Of a stretch of 64,000 bases of DNA, positions 46,270-54,233 are shown piece by piece. The translations under genes and the position numbers were made by a program. Each line of letters begins with the position of its first letter. The stretch's first letter is position 1. Origin of the DNA: Aliidiomarina sp. (lineage in GTDB: Bacteria > Pseudomonadota > Gammaproteobacteria > Enterobacterales > Alteromonadaceae); the NCBI RefSeq assembly GCF_022565475.1, contig NZ_JAIUMR010000009.1, positions 1-64,000 of the forward strand, read 5' to 3'. Below the pieces are notes generated by a model. The model had not been told where the DNA came from, ran no database searches, and worked only from the letters and a program-made list of their open reading frames with translations.

Positions 46270-47592
46270 TTAATGATGATGACCACTTTCACTTAGAAAT
46301 CCGTGCCAGCTCACCGCAGCAGGCGCAAACTCTAATGCAATCCGCTCTTCAACGACACCGTCGTGTAAATCAAAAATAATCACTTCTTGTGCCAGAGGAT
46401 CGGTAATGAACGCATCATGACTGGTCGCACTAAAGGCAATCGCTGGTGCTTGACTGCCGACACTATCGAGTACTTTGACGACGCTTTGAATCTCATAATG
46501 GTCGGCACGGAAGCGCACCACGGTTAAATGACCCGTATCATCTAAAATGGCAAATCGATTGCCACTATAATTAAAACCAGCGGCACGGATTTGCGACTCT
46601 GCATTGTCCTCACCGCGCCAATCAATGTGGTGCATATCACCGTCATCAAGGTGCAACCAATACAGTTCCTGGCCGGCACGACCGACAAAGTTCTGCGTGT
46701 TATCGTGAGCATACAAGGTGCCAATGCGGCTACCCGCGGCTTCAATTTGCTCCGAGTTGGCTAATTTATGGGCGGCAAAACCACTTTCATTCTCGGTCAC
46801 AACCAACACGCCGTCAGCACAGCCAAACGTTACATACACACTCGTCGTTGCACTACCATGTAAACTTGGGCATGGCTCTTGAAAACGTTGCACAAAATCA
46901 AAATGGTCGCTATGACGCTCATAGACTTCGACAAAATCAGGGAGGACGCCTTCGACATCAACACTACGATAACTGACAAACAAGTCATTGCCACGGATCT
47001 CTGCGGCACCATGCTGATTACGAGCTAAGTGTAGGTCCGCAAGAATCCGACCTTCACTCAAACTGTGATCACTCAACGCGGCTACCTTTGCTGCAACACC
47101 CGGTACGCCATCAAAAAAGACTGCGCCACGTGTTTCAAACCAGTCATAGTGTGTCGGCAATTCGCCGTAAAGTTTAAAGTCCAACAAGCTCGGTTCGTGT
47201 TCATGATGATGATCATGATCACCATGGGCTTCGGTCTCCAAACCAGAATCGATAAAGCTAACGACGCCATCGGCACGTTCGATTGCTACGGCATAGCGAT
47301 ATCCTGGGCTTGAGTAAATGCGGGCAGCTGGATTATTCAAGTGAAAATCAGCAATGATTGCTTCGTCATGTAAATCTAAGACGTAAGCATGGTCATCGTC
47401 GAACGATGTCATCACCAGCCGACCTGAGCGATCATGATCGTGGCCATGATCATGATCGTGATCATCGCCGCCACCATGGCTCGGTGGGTTAACGAGTGTA
47501 ACCTCGAGGCTTTCCCCACACGCGGAAAGTGCCATCGCCGTTGCCACTGCGAGTACTGAAACTTTTAAAGAAGAAGATAGTTTTACTGTCAT
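46270..47592 (-). CDS. Histidine-rich lipoprotein, AztD-like zinc metallochaperone candidate
   Basis: A 440-residue exported protein. The signal peptide ends in the lipobox LSAC (Cys25). Two histidine/aspartate-rich stretches follow, DDHDHDHGHDHD (about 43-54) and HGDHDHHHEHE (about 123-133), and it ends GHHH. The rest is repetitive beta-strand sequence consistent with a beta-propeller. This is the layout of AztD-type periplasmic zinc chaperones, although those act with an aztABC transporter that is absent here. A Zur-box-like palindrome lies 46 bases upstream of its start, which supports zinc-dependent regulation. Nickel or another metal cannot be excluded. Confidence 0.68.
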   Translation of the reverse strand: MTVKLSSSLKVSVLAVATAMALSACGESLEVTLVNPPSHGGGDDHDHDHGHDHDRSGRLVMTSFDDDHAYVLDLHDEAIIADFHLNNPAARIYSSPGYRYAVAIERADGVVSFIDSGLETEAHGDHDHHHEHEPSLLDFKLYGELPTHYDWFETRGAVFFDGVPGVAAKVAALSDHSLSEGRILADLHLARNQHGAAEIRGNDLFVSYRSVDVEGVLPDFVEVYERHSDHFDFVQRFQEPCPSLHGSATTSVYVTFGCADGVLVVTENESGFAAHKLANSEQIEAAGSRIGTLYAHDNTQNFVGRAGQELYWLHLDDGDMHHIDWRGEDNAESQIRAAGFNYSGNRFAILDDTGHLTVVRFRADHYEIQSVVKVLDSVGSQAPAIAFSATSHDAFITDPLAQEVIIFDLHDGVVEERIALEFAPAAVSWHGFLSESGHHH

Positions 47593-47637
47593 GGTCAGAT
47601 CGATCCGTAGTTGCCGTTGTTTATTGATTTGAGTGTT

Positions 47638-47654
47638 ATGTTATACTATTACAT
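47638..47654. promoter_or_regulatory. Zur-box-like palindrome
   Basis: ATGTTATACTATTACAT differs from a perfect palindrome by one base pair and closely resembles the gammaproteobacterial Zur consensus (TGTTATAnTATAACA). It is in the promoter of the histidine-rich lipoprotein gene. Confidence 0.6.
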
Positions 47655-47713
47655 AAAAGATAACAAACACAACTAATCGCACGTCTGCAGTCATTTATCT
47701 CAGTTTCGCCTCG

Positions 47714-47746
47714 GTAAAAAAAAGCCGCGACTTCTGCAAGTCACGG
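47714..47746 (-). terminator. Terminator of the 59-residue CxxC protein gene
   Basis: GCCGTGACTT pairs with AAGTCGCGGC (one G-U pair) across a four-base loop. On the minus strand a run of seven T follows. It lies 25 bases after the stop codon. Confidence 0.8.
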
Positions 47747-47770
47747 CATTTGATTTGGGGAAATTGCGGA

Positions 47771-47950
47771 TTAATCAGCTAAGCTGCCCACACACATCCG
47801 GCACTCACCAGCTTGCGCAGGGGCTGAGGCCTCGACGTAGCGCATTTTATGCCGTGCAGCACCACGATTGCTGGACACCTGAAAAACCCGGTCACGTGTC
47901 GGTTTAGGAGCTGTCGTTGTCTGAGTCTTGGTTTTGTCATGAAGTGTCAT
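47771..47950 (-). CDS. Small CxxC protein of unknown function
   Basis: This 59-residue gene was found by reading the minus strand directly. The protein starts MTLHDKTKTQTTTAPKPTRD, is basic and threonine-rich, continues RVFQVSSNRGAARHKMRY and ends AGECRMCVGSLAD, with a CxxC pair at Cys50-Cys53. There is no signal peptide or membrane helix. An ideal GGAGG lies seven bases before the ATG, a strong terminator follows the stop, and a perfect palindrome is upstream, so it looks like a regulated single-gene unit. I do not recognise a family. Zinc binding or redox activity through the CxxC is possible. Confidence 0.68.
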   Translation of the reverse strand: MTLHDKTKTQTTTAPKPTRDRVFQVSSNRGAARHKMRYVEASAPAQAGECRMCVGSLAD

Positions 47951-47979
47951 AATGGCCTCCGTGTGTACAATGTTTATAT

Positions 47980-47995
47980 ATTAGAATATTCTAAT
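47980..47995. promoter_or_regulatory. Perfect 16-bp palindrome upstream of the CxxC gene
   Basis: ATTAGAATATTCTAAT is identical to its reverse complement. It lies 30 bases upstream of the small CxxC gene and about 110 bases upstream of the divergent Sel1 gene, the position of an operator. It does not match Fur or Zur consensus as I know them. Confidence 0.55.
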
Positions 47996-48106
47996 TTATT
48001 TTGCAAACAACACATTTAGTTACACTTTCTCAACAAAATAACTATACCAAAGGGTTCACCTCAACTATGCTCTAGGCAAGAGTCATTTAACTGAAGGAAT
48101 GCACGT

Positions 48107-49057
48107 ATGTTTGCTAGATTCGTAATGTTCACTCTGCTTTATTGTTCGCCAGTGTTATTTATGAGCAATGTCGCCAATGCCTCATCCACTAACGCATCGG
48201 AACCTCTGTTAGAAAACAGCGAACAACTCTGCTCGGACGGCTCCTGCCGCCCTCATATCATGATGCTCCATCGGCAAGCTCGGTGGGGGGATCTCCAGTC
48301 CGCGGCCATTGTTGCCATGCTCTATATTACCGGTGACGGCGTCAAGCAAGACATCGACTATGGCGTTCGCTTGATGACTCGCGCGGCGAAATATAACAGT
48401 CCAATCGCTATTAATGCATTAGCGACCTGGTACCGACAAGGCACCTACGTCGAGCAAGACGACGAACAAGCAGATTATTATTTGCAGCGGGGAGTCGACA
48501 TTGGTTATGCACCCGCCGAATATCAAATGGCCTTGCGCCTGTATCTAGAAAACACCTCAGACAGTATCGCTGAAGCCAACGCACTACTCACCAAAGCCGC
48601 TCGCGCAGGTTCCGCTCCAGCGATGTTTCTACTCGCACGTTTAAAGCTCAATGGCGAGTTAATCGATTATGATTTAGAAGGTGCAACCGCACTTTTGCAA
48701 CGTTTAAGTATGAATGGGCACCAAGAAGCGCGGGCGTTATCGCGTCAATTGGTGGCCGAACTCGAACGTGAAGCAAAAATTGCCGAACAGCAAGTCGAAG
48801 TCGATCCTCGTCTCGAAGAACTTGCCGACGCCTTGCAAGGTTCGTTGACCATGGAGCGGATTCAAATCGTCGGCACCAATCACTGGGGACGCACCGAATC
48901 GGCGCTTTCCAACGTTGCCTTTCAACGTGATGCCTTTTTTAATCGCGGCGGTATGTTTCGAATTCGTTCGCAAGAATGTGACTTTGCCACCAACTGCGCG
49001 ACATCTCGACCTGAATCACGCCACAGTAGTCTCTTTGACGTGCTGTCGAACCCTTAA
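48107..49057 (+). CDS. Secreted Sel1-repeat protein, first paralog
   Basis: A 316-residue protein with a signal peptide (cleavage probably after NVANA, about 25) and Sel1-like TPR repeats (about 60-215; for example AMFLLARLKLNGELIDYDLEG). Two cysteine pairs stand out: Cys42/Cys47 in LCSDGSCRPHIMMLHRQAR and Cys291/Cys297 in RSQECDFATNC, both conserved in the neighbouring paralog and probably disulfide-bonded in the periplasm. A conserved linker (ALSNVAFQRDAFF, GGMFRIRSQ) precedes the second pair. I do not know a function; Sel1 repeats usually mediate protein binding. Confidence 0.78.
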   Translation: MFARFVMFTLLYCSPVLFMSNVANASSTNASEPLLENSEQLCSDGSCRPHIMMLHRQARWGDLQSAAIVAMLYITGDGVKQDIDYGVRLMTRAAKYNSPIAINALATWYRQGTYVEQDDEQADYYLQRGVDIGYAPAEYQMALRLYLENTSDSIAEANALLTKAARAGSAPAMFLLARLKLNGELIDYDLEGATALLQRLSMNGHQEARALSRQLVAELEREAKIAEQQVEVDPRLEELADALQGSLTMERIQIVGTNHWGRTESALSNVAFQRDAFFNRGGMFRIRSQECDFATNCATSRPESRHSSLFDVLSNP

Positions 49058-49079
49058 CCTCCCCACTCAAGCAGGAGGA

Positions 49080-49165
49080 GTCCTCATGGCCTCCGTCCTC
49101 TCACACCACCGGGCATACAGTTCCGAACCACGGCAGTTCATACGTTACCTTTGACCTGATGGTAG
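49080..49165 (-). mobile_element. Probable group II intron 3'-end remnant
   Basis: On the minus strand this spacer contains GGTGGTGTGAGAGGACGG (49093-49110), preceded by a partly paired ACTGCCGTGG...CCCGGTGG arm. From memory this is the domain V and downstream sequence typical of some bacterial group II introns. No reverse transcriptase remains, the stem is imperfect, and it sits between duplicated genes, so it is likely a degraded relic. A covariance-model search is needed to confirm. Confidence 0.4.
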
Positions 49166-49323
49166 CTATCCACCGGCGATATCAATGTCCTTATTGTAGA
49201 TTTTTATAATTTAACGAGCCGGTTGACGTTACAAGCTGTTACAAATTTGTCCAATACAAAACTACACCTTTTGGTCTTTTTCTTCTATTTTAAAACAACA
49301 ACATTTCAACAAGAGTCCAGTAT

Positions 49324-50289
49324 ATGAATACGTGGAACATAAAAATCATTCTTGCATTCGGTTTATCTGCTTCTCTGCTTGCTATGACGCCAGAGCAAGC
49401 GCTGGCGACAGAAGCCAGCGAACAAGACCAACACGCTTCCGAGCGACTCTGCGCTGACGGCTCGTGTCGCCCGCACATTATGATGCTGCACCGCCAGGCA
49501 CGCTATGCGGATTTCACGTCCATGTCGATTCTGGCCATGATCTATGTGACCGGCGATGGTGTCGAACAAGATATTGACCGTGGCATTGGTTTCATGAAAC
49601 AGGCGGCTCGCGGCGGTAATCCAATGGCGAATTTTACGCTTTCGACTTGGTATCGACATGGTAAATTTGTTGAGCAAGACACGGCTCTTGCGGATCGCTA
49701 TTTGCAACACGGCGTCGATCACCAGTACGCTCCGGCTCAATACCAAAAAGCCTTACAACTGTATATGGAAGAAACGGAAGCGAGTACCGCGACTGCCAAT
49801 CAGCTCCTTGAAGCTGCCGCAAGCCGCGGCTCAGCACCTGCTATGTTCTTGTTGGCGCGACTGAAGTTAAATGGCCAACTATTTGACTATGACCTCGAAG
49901 GTGCAACGCGGTTATTACGCCGCTTAAGTGTCAATGGTCACACCGAAGCGCGCGCTCTGTCACGGCAGCTGATCGCTGATCTTCAACAACAAGCTCGCGC
50001 TGACGAACAAACCCGAAATGATGAACTGGCCAACACCGATTTAGAAATTGCCAAACAGCTACAAGAGGCGCTCGATATTGAACGGATCAGCGTCGTAGGA
50101 ACACCGCTATTTGGTCGCACAGAATCAGCCATCGCCAACGTGACGTTCCAGCGTGACGCGTTATTCGAGCGAGGTAGCATGTTTCGAATTCGCTCACAGC
50201 AGTGCGATTTTGGCACCAATTGCGCATCGGTGAGACCGAGTGGCCGCCATAGCGACCTCTTCGACCTGCTCAACGATCCCGAGAATTAA
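49324..50289 (+). CDS. Secreted Sel1-repeat protein, second paralog
   Basis: A 321-residue paralog of the preceding gene; the two share long identical stretches (GSCRPHIMMLHRQAR, SAPAMFLLARLKLNG, YDLEGAT). The signal peptide ends near ALA (about 28). Conserved cysteines are Cys43/Cys48 and Cys294/Cys300. The Sel1 repeats cover about 60-215 and a charged helical segment follows (about 220-260). Tandem duplication is the simple origin. The divergence suggests that the copies are old enough to have specialised. Confidence 0.78.
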   Translation: MNTWNIKIILAFGLSASLLAMTPEQALATEASEQDQHASERLCADGSCRPHIMMLHRQARYADFTSMSILAMIYVTGDGVEQDIDRGIGFMKQAARGGNPMANFTLSTWYRHGKFVEQDTALADRYLQHGVDHQYAPAQYQKALQLYMEETEASTATANQLLEAAASRGSAPAMFLLARLKLNGQLFDYDLEGATRLLRRLSVNGHTEARALSRQLIADLQQQARADEQTRNDELANTDLEIAKQLQEALDIERISVVGTPLFGRTESAIANVTFQRDALFERGSMFRIRSQQCDFGTNCASVRPSGRHSDLFDLLNDPEN

Positions 50290-50298
50290 TCTATCGAG

Positions 50299-50325
50299 AA
50301 AGTCGCTCGTTTTGGGCGGCTTTTA
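50299..50325 (+). terminator. Terminator after the second Sel1 gene
   Basis: AAAGTCGCTC pairs with GGGCGGCTTT (two G-U pairs) across a five-base loop, followed by TATTC. It begins 9 bases after the stop codon. Confidence 0.6.
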
Positions 50326-50415
50326 TTCACATTTCCCAAGCAACTGGCGGATTGCCATTGTTGAGCATCTTCGCGAAGACTCTGTAATCATCTTCACTGC
50401 CATCACACCGGACAC

Positions 50416-50441
50416 AAAAAAAGCGCCCGAAGGCGCTTTTT
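50416..50441. terminator. Terminator of sucCD
   Basis: GCGCC pairs with GGCGC across CGAA, extended by flanking A and T runs to about a 10-bp stem. On the minus strand it follows sucD by 20 bases and ends in T. Confidence 0.78.
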
Positions 50442-50460
50442 AATTCGCAAAAATAAGAGC

Positions 50461-51333
50461 TTACCAGCCCGTTTTCTCGCGCAGTGCTGCACCGATATCG
50501 GCTAGGCTGCGAACGGTTTTTACACCAGCAGCTTCAAGTGCAGCAAATTTCTCATCAGCAGTACCTTTACCACCAGAGATAATTGCACCGGCGTGGCCCA
50601 TGCGCTTACCCGGAGGCGCAGTGACACCTGCGATGTAAGAAACAACTGGCTTGGTCACATTGTGTTTAATGTACTCAGCTGCTTCCTCTTCTGCGGTTCC
50701 GCCGATTTCACCGATCATGACGATCGCTTCAGTTTTCGGATCTTTCTCGAACATCTCGAGGATATCGATGAAGTTAGAACCAGGGATTGGGTCACCACCG
50801 ATACCAACACAGGTCGACTGACCGAAACCTTCGTCAGTGGTTTGCTTCACTGCTTCGTACGTCAACGTACCTGAGCGAGAAACGATACCTACTTTACCTG
50901 GCTTGTGGATGTGACCTGGCATGATACCGATCTTACATTCACCTGGCGTGATCACACCTGGGCAGTTTGGACCGATCATGCGCACGCCTTTGTGCGTCAG
51001 GTATTCTTTCACATAAAGCATATCCAAGGTTGGAATGCCTTCAGTGATACAGATAATCAACTCGATACCTGCGTCAGCCGCTTCGATAATCGAGTCTTTA
51101 CAGAAAGGTGCAGGTACATAAATCACTGACGCAGTTGCGCCGGTTTCTGCAACCGCTTCTTTTACGGTGTTGAATACGGGTAAACCTAAGTGCGTTTGAC
51201 CGCCTTTACCTGGTGTTACACCACCGACCATTTTCGTGCCATAAGCAATCGCTTGCTCAGAGTGGAAAGTACCCTGACCACCAGTAAAACCTTGGCAAAT
51301 AACTTTGGTGTTTTTATCGATCAAGATAGACAT
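50461..51333 (-). CDS. sucD: Succinyl-CoA synthetase alpha subunit
   Basis: A 290-residue subunit that binds CoA and carries the phospho-histidine. The CoA-binding Rossmann motif [11 protein letters not shown] (16-26), the [12 protein letters not shown] segment and the catalytic histidine in [13 protein letters not shown] (about 246) are clear. It makes ATP or GTP from succinyl-CoA in the TCA cycle with SucC. Its ATG shares one base with the sucC stop. Confidence 0.97.
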   Translation of the reverse strand: MSILIDKNTKVICQGFTGGQGTFHSEQAIAYGTKMVGGVTPGKGGQTHLGLPVFNTVKEAVAETGATASVIYVPAPFCKDSIIEAADAGIELIICITEGIPTLDMLYVKEYLTHKGVRMIGPNCPGVITPGECKIGIMPGHIHKPGKVGIVSRSGTLTYEAVKQTTDEGFGQSTCVGIGGDPIPGSNFIDILEMFEKDPKTEAIVMIGEIGGTAEEEAAEYIKHNVTKPVVSYIAGVTAPPGKRMGHAGAIISGGKGTADEKFAALEAAGVKTVRSLADIGAALREKTGW

Positions 51334-52502
51334 TATTGACCTCCGGCTGCTGCAGCAACAACTTTCTGAGCTGCATCTGTCAGACTGGTAGCGGCTTCAA
51401 TGTTCAAACCACTTTCGGCAAGTTTCTGCGTACCTAGCTCGGCATTGTTACCTTCAAGGCGAACAACAACCGGGACTTTAACGCCCACTTCTTCAACTGC
51501 ACCAATAATCCCTTCCGCGATCATGTCACAACGGACGATACCACCGAAGATGTTGACGAATACGGCTTTCACGTTGTCGTCAGACAAAATGATTTTGAAC
51601 GCTTCAGAAACACGTTCTTTGGTCGCGCCGCCACCAACGTCAAGGAAGTTTGCTGGCTCGCCGCCGCTCAACTTCACGATGTCCATGGTACCCATGGCAA
51701 GGCCTGCACCGTTGACCATACAACCGATGTTACCGTCAAGGGCAACGTAGTTCAGCTCGAATTTCGCTGCGTGAGCTTCACGCGCGTCTTCTTGTGAAGG
51801 ATCGTGCATTTCTTTGATTTTCGGCTGACGATACATCGCGTTGCTGTCGATGTTGATCTTACCGTCGAGACAATGCAAATTGCCTTCGTCAGTAATAACT
51901 AATGGGTTGATTTCTAACAGTGCGAAATCGTACTGCTCGAACATCTTCGCCAAACCTAAGAAGATTTTTGTGAATTGCTTCACTTGCTCTGGGTTTAAGC
52001 CCAGTTGGAAAGCCAAGTCACGACCTTGGAAAGGCTGTGGGCCTACCGTTGGATCGATAATCGCTTTCAGAATTTTTTCCGGAGTTTCTTCCGCAACTTT
52101 CTCGATTTCAACACCACCTTCAGTCGAGGCCATGAAAACGATTTTACGGGTAGCACGGTCAACTACTGCGCCAAGATAGAGCTCTTTATCGATATCGGTG
52201 CAGCTTTCTACCAGAATTTTTGCAACTGGCTGGCCATTGGCGTCAGTTTGATAAGTGACTAAGTTTTTACCAACCCAGTTCTCAGCAAATGCACGTACTT
52301 CATCAAGGCTGCTTACCAGCTTCACACCGCCCGCTTTACCGCGGCCACCAGCGTGTACCTGACATTTAACAACCCACTTGTCGCCACCAATTTTCTTGGC
52401 CGCTTCGACAGCTTCTTCAGGCGTGTCGACTGCAAAGCCTTCAGAGACTGGCAGTCCAAACTCTCTGAACAGCTGTTTTGCTTGATACTCATGCAAATTC
52501 AT
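51333..52502 (-). CDS. sucC: Succinyl-CoA synthetase beta subunit
   Basis: A 389-residue ATP-grasp subunit. [19 protein letters not shown] begins the ATP-grasp fold, [16 protein letters not shown] is the nucleotide loop, and [17 protein letters not shown] and [10 protein letters not shown] lie in the C-terminal domain that binds succinate and CoA. It is separated from sucB by 132 bases containing two hairpins and a TATAAT, so it may be expressed both by read-through from sucAB and from its own promoter. Confidence 0.97.
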   Translation of the reverse strand: MNLHEYQAKQLFREFGLPVSEGFAVDTPEEAVEAAKKIGGDKWVVKCQVHAGGRGKAGGVKLVSSLDEVRAFAENWVGKNLVTYQTDANGQPVAKILVESCTDIDKELYLGAVVDRATRKIVFMASTEGGVEIEKVAEETPEKILKAIIDPTVGPQPFQGRDLAFQLGLNPEQVKQFTKIFLGLAKMFEQYDFALLEINPLVITDEGNLHCLDGKINIDSNAMYRQPKIKEMHDPSQEDAREAHAAKFELNYVALDGNIGCMVNGAGLAMGTMDIVKLSGGEPANFLDVGGGATKERVSEAFKIILSDDNVKAVFVNIFGGIVRCDMIAEGIIGAVEEVGVKVPVVVRLEGNNAELGTQKLAESGLNIEAATSLTDAAQKVVAAAAGGQ

Positions 52503-52533
52503 GATGCTTATTCCGTTTGTTCATTCAAAACGA

Positions 52534-52624
52534 AAGCAGCCGAGGCTGCTTACCCGATTTTCGCGCGGAATTATACGTTTTTCCCGCCCAAAATAATAGC
52601 GGCAGTCGGAAATAAGACTGCCGC
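52534..52624 (-). promoter_or_regulatory. Hairpins and candidate promoter between sucB and sucC
   Basis: GCGGCAGTC/GACTGCCGC (52599-52624) forms a stem right after sucB, with a moderately T-rich tail. On the minus strand TATAAT (52570-52575) is a possible -10 for sucC with a poor -35. A second stem AAGCAGC/GCTGCTT (52534-52551) lies 32 bases before sucC and could act as an attenuator or leader. Confidence 0.4.
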
Positions 52625-52634
52625 TCGAGTGCTA

Positions 52635-54218
52635 TTAGATATCCAGCAGGAGACGCTGAGGATCTTCAAGCAGGTTCTTCACGGTGACCAAGAAGCCAAC
52701 CGACTCTTTGCCATCAATGATGCGGTGGTCGTAAGACAACGCTAAATACATCATCGGCAGGATTTCAACCTTACCGTCCACCGCCATTGGCCGGTCTTGG
52801 ATTTTATGCATACCCAAGATTGCGCTTTGTGGTGGGTTCAGGATTGGCGTTGACAACAATGAACCAAAGACGCCGCCGTTGGTAATTGTGAAGTTACCAC
52901 CTTGCATTTCGTCCATGGTCAATTTGCCATCACGACCTTTAATCGCTAACTCTTTGATACCGTTTTCGATTTCAGCCAAGCTTAGCTTGTCGCAATCGCG
53001 CAGAACTGGCGTGACCAATCCACGTGGAGTCGACACCGCGATGCTGACATCGAAGTAGTTGTGATAAACGATATCGTCGCCGTCGATCGACGCGTTCACT
53101 TCTGGGAAGCGTTTCAGCGCTTCAACCACAGCTTTCACGTAAAACGACATGAAGCCTAAACGAATACCGTGACGGTCTTCGAACTCTTTCTGATAGGTCT
53201 TGCGCAAGTCCATGATCGGCTTCATGTTCACTTCGTTGAACGTCGTTAACATGGCCGTTGAATTCTTCGCTTCCAACAAACGCTTAGCGATGGTCTTCCG
53301 CAGACGCGTCATTGGTACACGCTTCTGTGTCCGATCGCCGCTCACAGCAGGCTGGCTGCTTGACTTGCTTTCAGACTTGCTCTCAGATTTCGCTTCTTTC
53401 TTATCACCAGCAGATTTCACGTGTTTCTCCACGTCTTCCTTGGTGATACGGCCGTCTTTACCCGTGCCTTTAACATCGCTTGCGCTCAAGTCATGCTCGG
53501 CTAATAAACGACGAACCGACGGACTCACCGCGTCAGCGTCTTTGTCAGACTCACTGTCGCTGCTGTCGTCTTTGCTTGAATCGCTCGACGCTTTAGCCGC
53601 TGAACCGCTGCCGCCCTTGGTAATTTTACCAATGAGCTCTTTCGCACCGACGTTTGCGCCTTCGTCATGAATAATTTCAGCCAACACGCCATCTGCTTCC
53701 GCAACGACTTCGAGAACCACTTTGTCGGTTTCGATATCGACTAGGTTTTGGTCACGGCTAACTTTATCACCCGCTTTCACGTGCCAGGTTGCAATCGTCG
53801 CTTCAGAAACTGACTCTGGTAACTCTGGTACTTTCACTTCGATGGTTTCACCAGAAGCTTCGTCGCTAGAGTCTTCACCAGTGTCTTCGCTAGAGTCGTC
53901 AGCTTTCGCTTCTGCTTTGTCTTCAGACTTCTCTGCTTTCTTCTCAGACTTTTCTTCTTTGTCGTCTGACTTCGCAGCGCCGCCTTCTTCAATGCTACCA
54001 ATGACTTCTTTGCTCTTCACGGTCGCGCCTTCTTCTGCGTTGATTTTACCAACCACGCCATCAGCTTCAGCTACGACTTCCAGAACAACTTTATCCGTTT
54101 CAATATCTACCAGGTTTTGGTCACGGCTCACTTTATCGCCTTCTTTGACGTGCCAAGTTGCGATAGTGCCATCCGCTACGGATTCCGGTAATTCAGGTAC
54201 TTTAATTTCAATCGCCAT
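52635..54218 (-). CDS. sucB: 2-oxoglutarate dehydrogenase E2 (succinyltransferase), two lipoyl domains
   Basis: A 527-residue E2 core of the 2-oxoglutarate dehydrogenase complex. There are two lipoyl domains (about 1-77 and 124-200), each with the modified lysine in ETDKVV (Lys43 and Lys166); typical SucB has one and about 400 residues. Linkers rich in Ser/Glu/Lys/Asp separate them. The E3-binding domain ([15 protein letters not shown], about 230-267) and catalytic domain (about 295-527, SYDHRIIDG) follow. The start is ATG 54218 after AGGTGAG; the GTG four codons upstream is not used. It follows sucA by 15 bases. Confidence 0.93.
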   Translation of the reverse strand: MAIEIKVPELPESVADGTIATWHVKEGDKVSRDQNLVDIETDKVVLEVVAEADGVVGKINAEEGATVKSKEVIGSIEEGGAAKSDDKEEKSEKKAEKSEDKAEAKADDSSEDTGEDSSDEASGETIEVKVPELPESVSEATIATWHVKAGDKVSRDQNLVDIETDKVVLEVVAEADGVLAEIIHDEGANVGAKELIGKITKGGSGSAAKASSDSSKDDSSDSESDKDADAVSPSVRRLLAEHDLSASDVKGTGKDGRITKEDVEKHVKSAGDKKEAKSESKSESKSSSQPAVSGDRTQKRVPMTRLRKTIAKRLLEAKNSTAMLTTFNEVNMKPIMDLRKTYQKEFEDRHGIRLGFMSFYVKAVVEALKRFPEVNASIDGDDIVYHNYFDVSIAVSTPRGLVTPVLRDCDKLSLAEIENGIKELAIKGRDGKLTMDEMQGGNFTITNGGVFGSLLSTPILNPPQSAILGMHKIQDRPMAVDGKVEILPMMYLALSYDHRIIDGKESVGFLVTVKNLLEDPQRLLLDI

Positions 54219-54233
54219 GTTTTCTCTCACCTG

